DNA of 64,000 nucleotides from positions 1 to 64,000 of the forward strand of contig NZ_SMDQ01000028.1 in NCBI RefSeq assembly GCF_012911975.1, written 5' to 3'. Both the position numbers and the translations under genes were made by a program. Source of the stretch: Nodosilinea sp. P-1105. Lineage in GTDB: Bacteria; Cyanobacteriota; Cyanobacteriia; Phormidesmidales; Phormidesmidaceae. Positions 61,163 to 64,000 of this stretch are shown here, one piece after another (within the stretch, counting starts at the first letter, position 1; every line of letters starts with the position of its first letter). The notes under the pieces were generated by a model that saw only the letters and a list, made by a program, of their open reading frames with translations, was not told the origin of the DNA and ran no database searches.

Positions 61163-64000
61163 ATGAACTTTGAGGACATTGCCACACTTGTTAATCACAA
61201 AGTACTCGAGCGCCAGGGCAGACCCCTCAAAGATGTAGAGCGCCTGGTGTTGCAGGGCGCTTGGGAAAATCAGACCTACGCGGCGATGGCGGCCCCATCG
61301 GTGGGCTACACCGAAGACTACTTAAAAAAGGACGTTGGCCCCAAACTATGGCGAATGCTGTCGCAAACGGTGGCGGTTGACCAGCCAGGGATTAAAGTTA
61401 CCAAGCGCAATATCCAGAATGTGTTGCGCACCTGGGCTAATCAAACTCGGCAGGATGCCTTTGACAGCCCGGACCCAGCGTCTGGGAACCTGGGCAGAAT
61501 CATGCCCCCGTCTAGCTTACCCCCAGTGCGATCGCAGCCGCCAGTTAACATCACAAACTGTTGTGGCCGCCAAACGGAACTCACAACCCTGAGCCAATGG
61601 GTGATGGGCGATCGCTGCCGATTGATTGTGCTGTGGGGGCTGGCGGGCAGTGGTAAAACCACCCTGGCGGCCCAGCTAATGGCCCACCTGGAGTCCCAGA
61701 TGGAGGTAGTCGGCTATCTGGCCCTGGGGAAGTCGGCCCCTGCCCCCCTGGTTGTCCCGGCTCTCAGTTGCTGGCTAGGAGCCAGTGATCCTCCCGTTTC
61801 CCCAGATACCCCTGAGGTATTAATCGATCAGTTACAACGCCGCCGCTGTCTAGCGCTGATCGATAACTTGGAGCAGGGATTTATGCCCCGGCAAATGGCC
61901 GGTACCTATAGCCCAGAGGCTGAAGGGTTGGCCCGGTGGCTGCAACAGGTGGCCGACAGCGACCACCAAAGTTGTGTGGTGCTGATCAGCCAAGAGCGTC
62001 CCGCCGACCTGCCCCAGCGGCTGAATCTACGGGTCAGAGAAATGAATCTCAGTGACCTGGCCCCGACGGCGATGGCCCCTTACCTGAGCCCATCAGGTGC
62101 GATCAAGGGCAGTGCCGCTACCTGGTCTAGCTTGGCCCAGCGCTATGGCGGTAACCCGCTGTTGCTCCGGGAACTGGGGGCTACGGTACAGGCGGTATAC
62201 CAGGGGCAACTGCAGCCATTTTTGGCCGCTGAACCCGCTTTTTTGCCGACCCCGGTTCAACAGCGCCTCGATGACCTATTCGATCGCCTTACCCCAGAAG
62301 AGCAAGGGCTGCTATACTGGCTGATCCTGATTCAAGCGCCAGCCCCGCTGACGGATGTAATGGCCGCTACCGTTGACCCGATCGGGGCCGAGGCCGTGCA
62401 GTCTTTGCTGGGCCGTGCCCTGGGTCACGGGGTGTCTGGGCCTGAGGGGTCAACCCTGGTACTGGCCCTGAAGCCGATGGTGCAGATCTGGGGATTGCAC
62501 CATCTGCGATCGCGTCTGGAGCACGAACTAGACACCGAGCAACTGGACTGGTTTTGCCGGTTACCGCTGGTGACCATGACGGCGCGGGAAGTGGTGCAAG
62601 AACAGCAACGAGCGGCCCTACTGCATCCTCTAGTAGCCGCTCTGGAGCTGCGATATCCTTCCCCAGCGGAGCGCACAGCCAAAGGGCAGCGACTGCGGCA
62701 AGCTATTCCTGACGGGGTGCCAGGCTATGGGGCAGGCAACCTGATCCACCTCTGCCAGGCGTTGGGTATCAGCCTGAGTGGCTCCGACCTTTCTAACCTG
62801 GCCATTTGGCAGGGAGACTTGCGCCGGGTGAGCTTACAGGGGGCCAATCTCAGTCAAGTGCAGTTCAAAGATACGGTGTTTGCCACCGCCTTGGGGCGCA
62901 GCCCAGTGGCTGCTTTTAGTGCCGTGGGCGATCGCTCTCCCCATGCCAATATCCACTACCTAGCTACCGGTGACCACGAGGGGCGCCTGCTGCTGTGGGA
63001 TCGGTGGCGGGGGCGACTGCTCAGGGTGCTCGACGATGGGGTGTCCCCAGCGATCCATACCCTTGCCTTTAGTCCCCAGGGGGATGTGCTAGCGGTGGGG
63101 ACTGAGACCGGTCAAATCTGGCTGCGGCCCGTGCAGACGAGTTATCAGGGAGACGGTCTCTTTGACCATTCTGCGGCGGTGCGAGCCCTGGCCTTTAGCC
63201 CCGATGGTCGCCAGCTCGCCTCGGGGGATGATGCAGGCCGCATCTGCCTGTGGGATGTGGCTTCCGGCTTAATTCAGGGGAAGTTGCAGGCCCACCAGGG
63301 GGCCATTCACAGCTTAGCCTTTGACCCGACTGGCACCCAATTGGTCAGCGGTGACGATGACCAGCGCGCTTGCCTGTGGGATGTGCCGCACCAAACCCTG
63401 ATCTGTCCATTTCAGGCCCGGACCACCGGCTGGGTGCGTACAGCTGGCTTTTTACCCGACCCAGAAGACCCCACCTGTGCCCCCCTCCCTTGCGCCGCAG
63501 GCTATGACGAACATGGCTTAACCCTTTGGAATCTAAAAACGGGCCGCCCTTGCTGGATGCTGCCCGCCGATGGTCAGGCCGTGCTGGCCATGGCCCTCAG
63601 CCCCAATGGTCGCTACCTGGTGTGCAGCCGCCAAGACTTTACCGTCACCCTGTGGGATATTCCCCGCCGCACCAAGTGCCATACCCTACCCAGCTTGGGC
63701 CTGCCGATCTGGACCCTGGCCTTTAGTGCCGATAGCCGCTACTTGGTGACCGGTAGTGACTATACCGTTAAGCTCTGGAGTACGGAAACTGGCGATGGCT
63801 TGCGTAGCTTAATCAGCCAGGCCCATCCCTTGCGCACCTGGGCTTTTGGTGCGGATCAACTGTTGACCGGCCATCACGATACCGCCTTACGGCTGTGGCA
63901 CCTCACGGCCACCGGCATCAGCGGCCCCCAACTGCTCACGGGCCATAGTGGGGCGATTCAGGCGGTGGCTGTCAGTGAAGATGGGATGGCCGTGGCCAGC
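61163..64000 (+). CDS. NB-ARC/WD40 STAND protein (partial, runs off window)
   Basis: At least 946 residues, open to the window end and absent from the ORF track for that reason. Residues 1-100 form a helical HTH-like domain (VLERQGRPLKDVERLVLQGAW, then TEDYLKKDVGPKLWRML) of the vMAP-type found in cyanobacterial STAND proteins. Residues 130-480 are an NB-ARC ATPase: CGRQTEL, Walker A GLAGSGKT and Walker B LALIDNLE. A pentapeptide-like bridge follows (LSNLAIWQGDLRRVSLQGANLS), then about nine WD40 repeats from residue 590 (AVRALAFSPDGRQLASGDDAG). STAND proteins act as ligand-triggered switches in signalling or phage defence. The effector is not evident. Confidence 0.9.
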   Translation, partial: MNFEDIATLVNHKVLERQGRPLKDVERLVLQGAWENQTYAAMAAPSVGYTEDYLKKDVGPKLWRMLSQTVAVDQPGIKVTKRNIQNVLRTWANQTRQDAFDSPDPASGNLGRIMPPSSLPPVRSQPPVNITNCCGRQTELTTLSQWVMGDRCRLIVLWGLAGSGKTTLAAQLMAHLESQMEVVGYLALGKSAPAPLVVPALSCWLGASDPPVSPDTPEVLIDQLQRRRCLALIDNLEQGFMPRQMAGTYSPEAEGLARWLQQVADSDHQSCVVLISQERPADLPQRLNLRVREMNLSDLAPTAMAPYLSPSGAIKGSAATWSSLAQRYGGNPLLLRELGATVQAVYQGQLQPFLAAEPAFLPTPVQQRLDDLFDRLTPEEQGLLYWLILIQAPAPLTDVMAATVDPIGAEAVQSLLGRALGHGVSGPEGSTLVLALKPMVQIWGLHHLRSRLEHELDTEQLDWFCRLPLVTMTAREVVQEQQRAALLHPLVAALELRYPSPAERTAKGQRLRQAIPDGVPGYGAGNLIHLCQALGISLSGSDLSNLAIWQGDLRRVSLQGANLSQVQFKDTVFATALGRSPVAAFSAVGDRSPHANIHYLATGDHEGRLLLWDRWRGRLLRVLDDGVSPAIHTLAFSPQGDVLAVGTETGQIWLRPVQTSYQGDGLFDHSAAVRALAFSPDGRQLASGDDAGRICLWDVASGLIQGKLQAHQGAIHSLAFDPTGTQLVSGDDDQRACLWDVPHQTLICPFQARTTGWVRTAGFLPDPEDPTCAPLPCAAGYDEHGLTLWNLKTGRPCWMLPADGQAVLAMALSPNGRYLVCSRQDFTVTLWDIPRRTKCHTLPSLGLPIWTLAFSADSRYLVTGSDYTVKLWSTETGDGLRSLISQAHPLRTWAFGADQLLTGHHDTALRLWHLTATGISGPQLLTGHSGAIQAVAVSEDGMAVAS

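Noticed and set aside
1-64000. tRNA, rRNA or tmRNA genes
   Set aside because: I scanned the larger intergenic gaps for cloverleaf-like GTTCGANTC segments and rRNA cores and recognised none; a tRNAscan run would settle it.

Overview
The window is chromosomal DNA of a cyanobacterium. Evidence seen in the sequence: isiA (CP43'), a fused nrtC in an nrtABCD cluster, the photosystem II S4-domain protein, a phycobilisome-linker fragment, consensus NtcA promoters, many HIP1 (GCGATCGC) sites and heptamer STRR repeats. A filamentous Leptolyngbya/Nodosilinea-like lineage is a guess from GC-rich coding style, not shown. About 50 protein genes are supported. I see no rRNA, tRNA or CRISPR array.

Layout. 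0-6 kb: a linker-domain fragment protein; a multicopper oxidase divergent from a MerR regulator; rph; a BtuR-like protein without a P-loop; and dcd split by a mini-intein. 5.6-15.8 kb: a redox island. Leftward run ccsB, ccsA (both extended) and a Rieske lipoprotein. Rightward run a globin, a pentaheme and a hexaheme cytochrome c, a Tll0287-type haem lipoprotein, a cytochrome-b-like membrane protein, a TxlA-like thioredoxin and a ChaN-like lipoprotein. A canonical NtcA promoter faces the rightward run. 16-23 kb: nrtABCD behind a second canonical NtcA site, with a MITE in the leader and tandem repeats between nrtC and nrtD. 23-28 kb: DUF1003, dps, then isiA with an isiC-like hydrolase, a small Cys-rich membrane protein and a Crp-family regulator. 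28-31 kb: lactate permease and L-lactate dehydrogenase. 31-46 kb: exoD, a hydrolase, tldD/tldE, a Crp / dead sigma-54-AAA / polyferredoxin fusion, a coiled-coil protein, an Na+/H+ antiporter, recN, a Rid protein, a TPR protein, a LuxR regulator and the S4 protein. 46-52 kb: a leftward sugar-nucleotide cluster. 52.7-56.1 kb: class II ribonucleotide reductase with a LAGLIDADG intein. 56-64 kb: a TrkA-type protein, a TPR lipoprotein, a TetR remnant, potB/potC and an NB-ARC/WD40 protein running off the right edge.

How the parts fit. The most interesting system is the 5.6-15.8 kb island. It carries its own apparent cytochrome c maturation pair, a thiol reductant, 12 predicted c-haem sites, a di-haem b-type membrane protein, a Rieske protein and a globin. 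NtcA-type promoters head both this run and the nearby nitrate transporter. My inference is a quinone-linked extracytoplasmic multihaem electron-transfer chain tied to nitrogen-oxide or nitrosative chemistry. No recognisable catalytic nitrite or hydroxylamine enzyme is visible, so the substrate is unknown.
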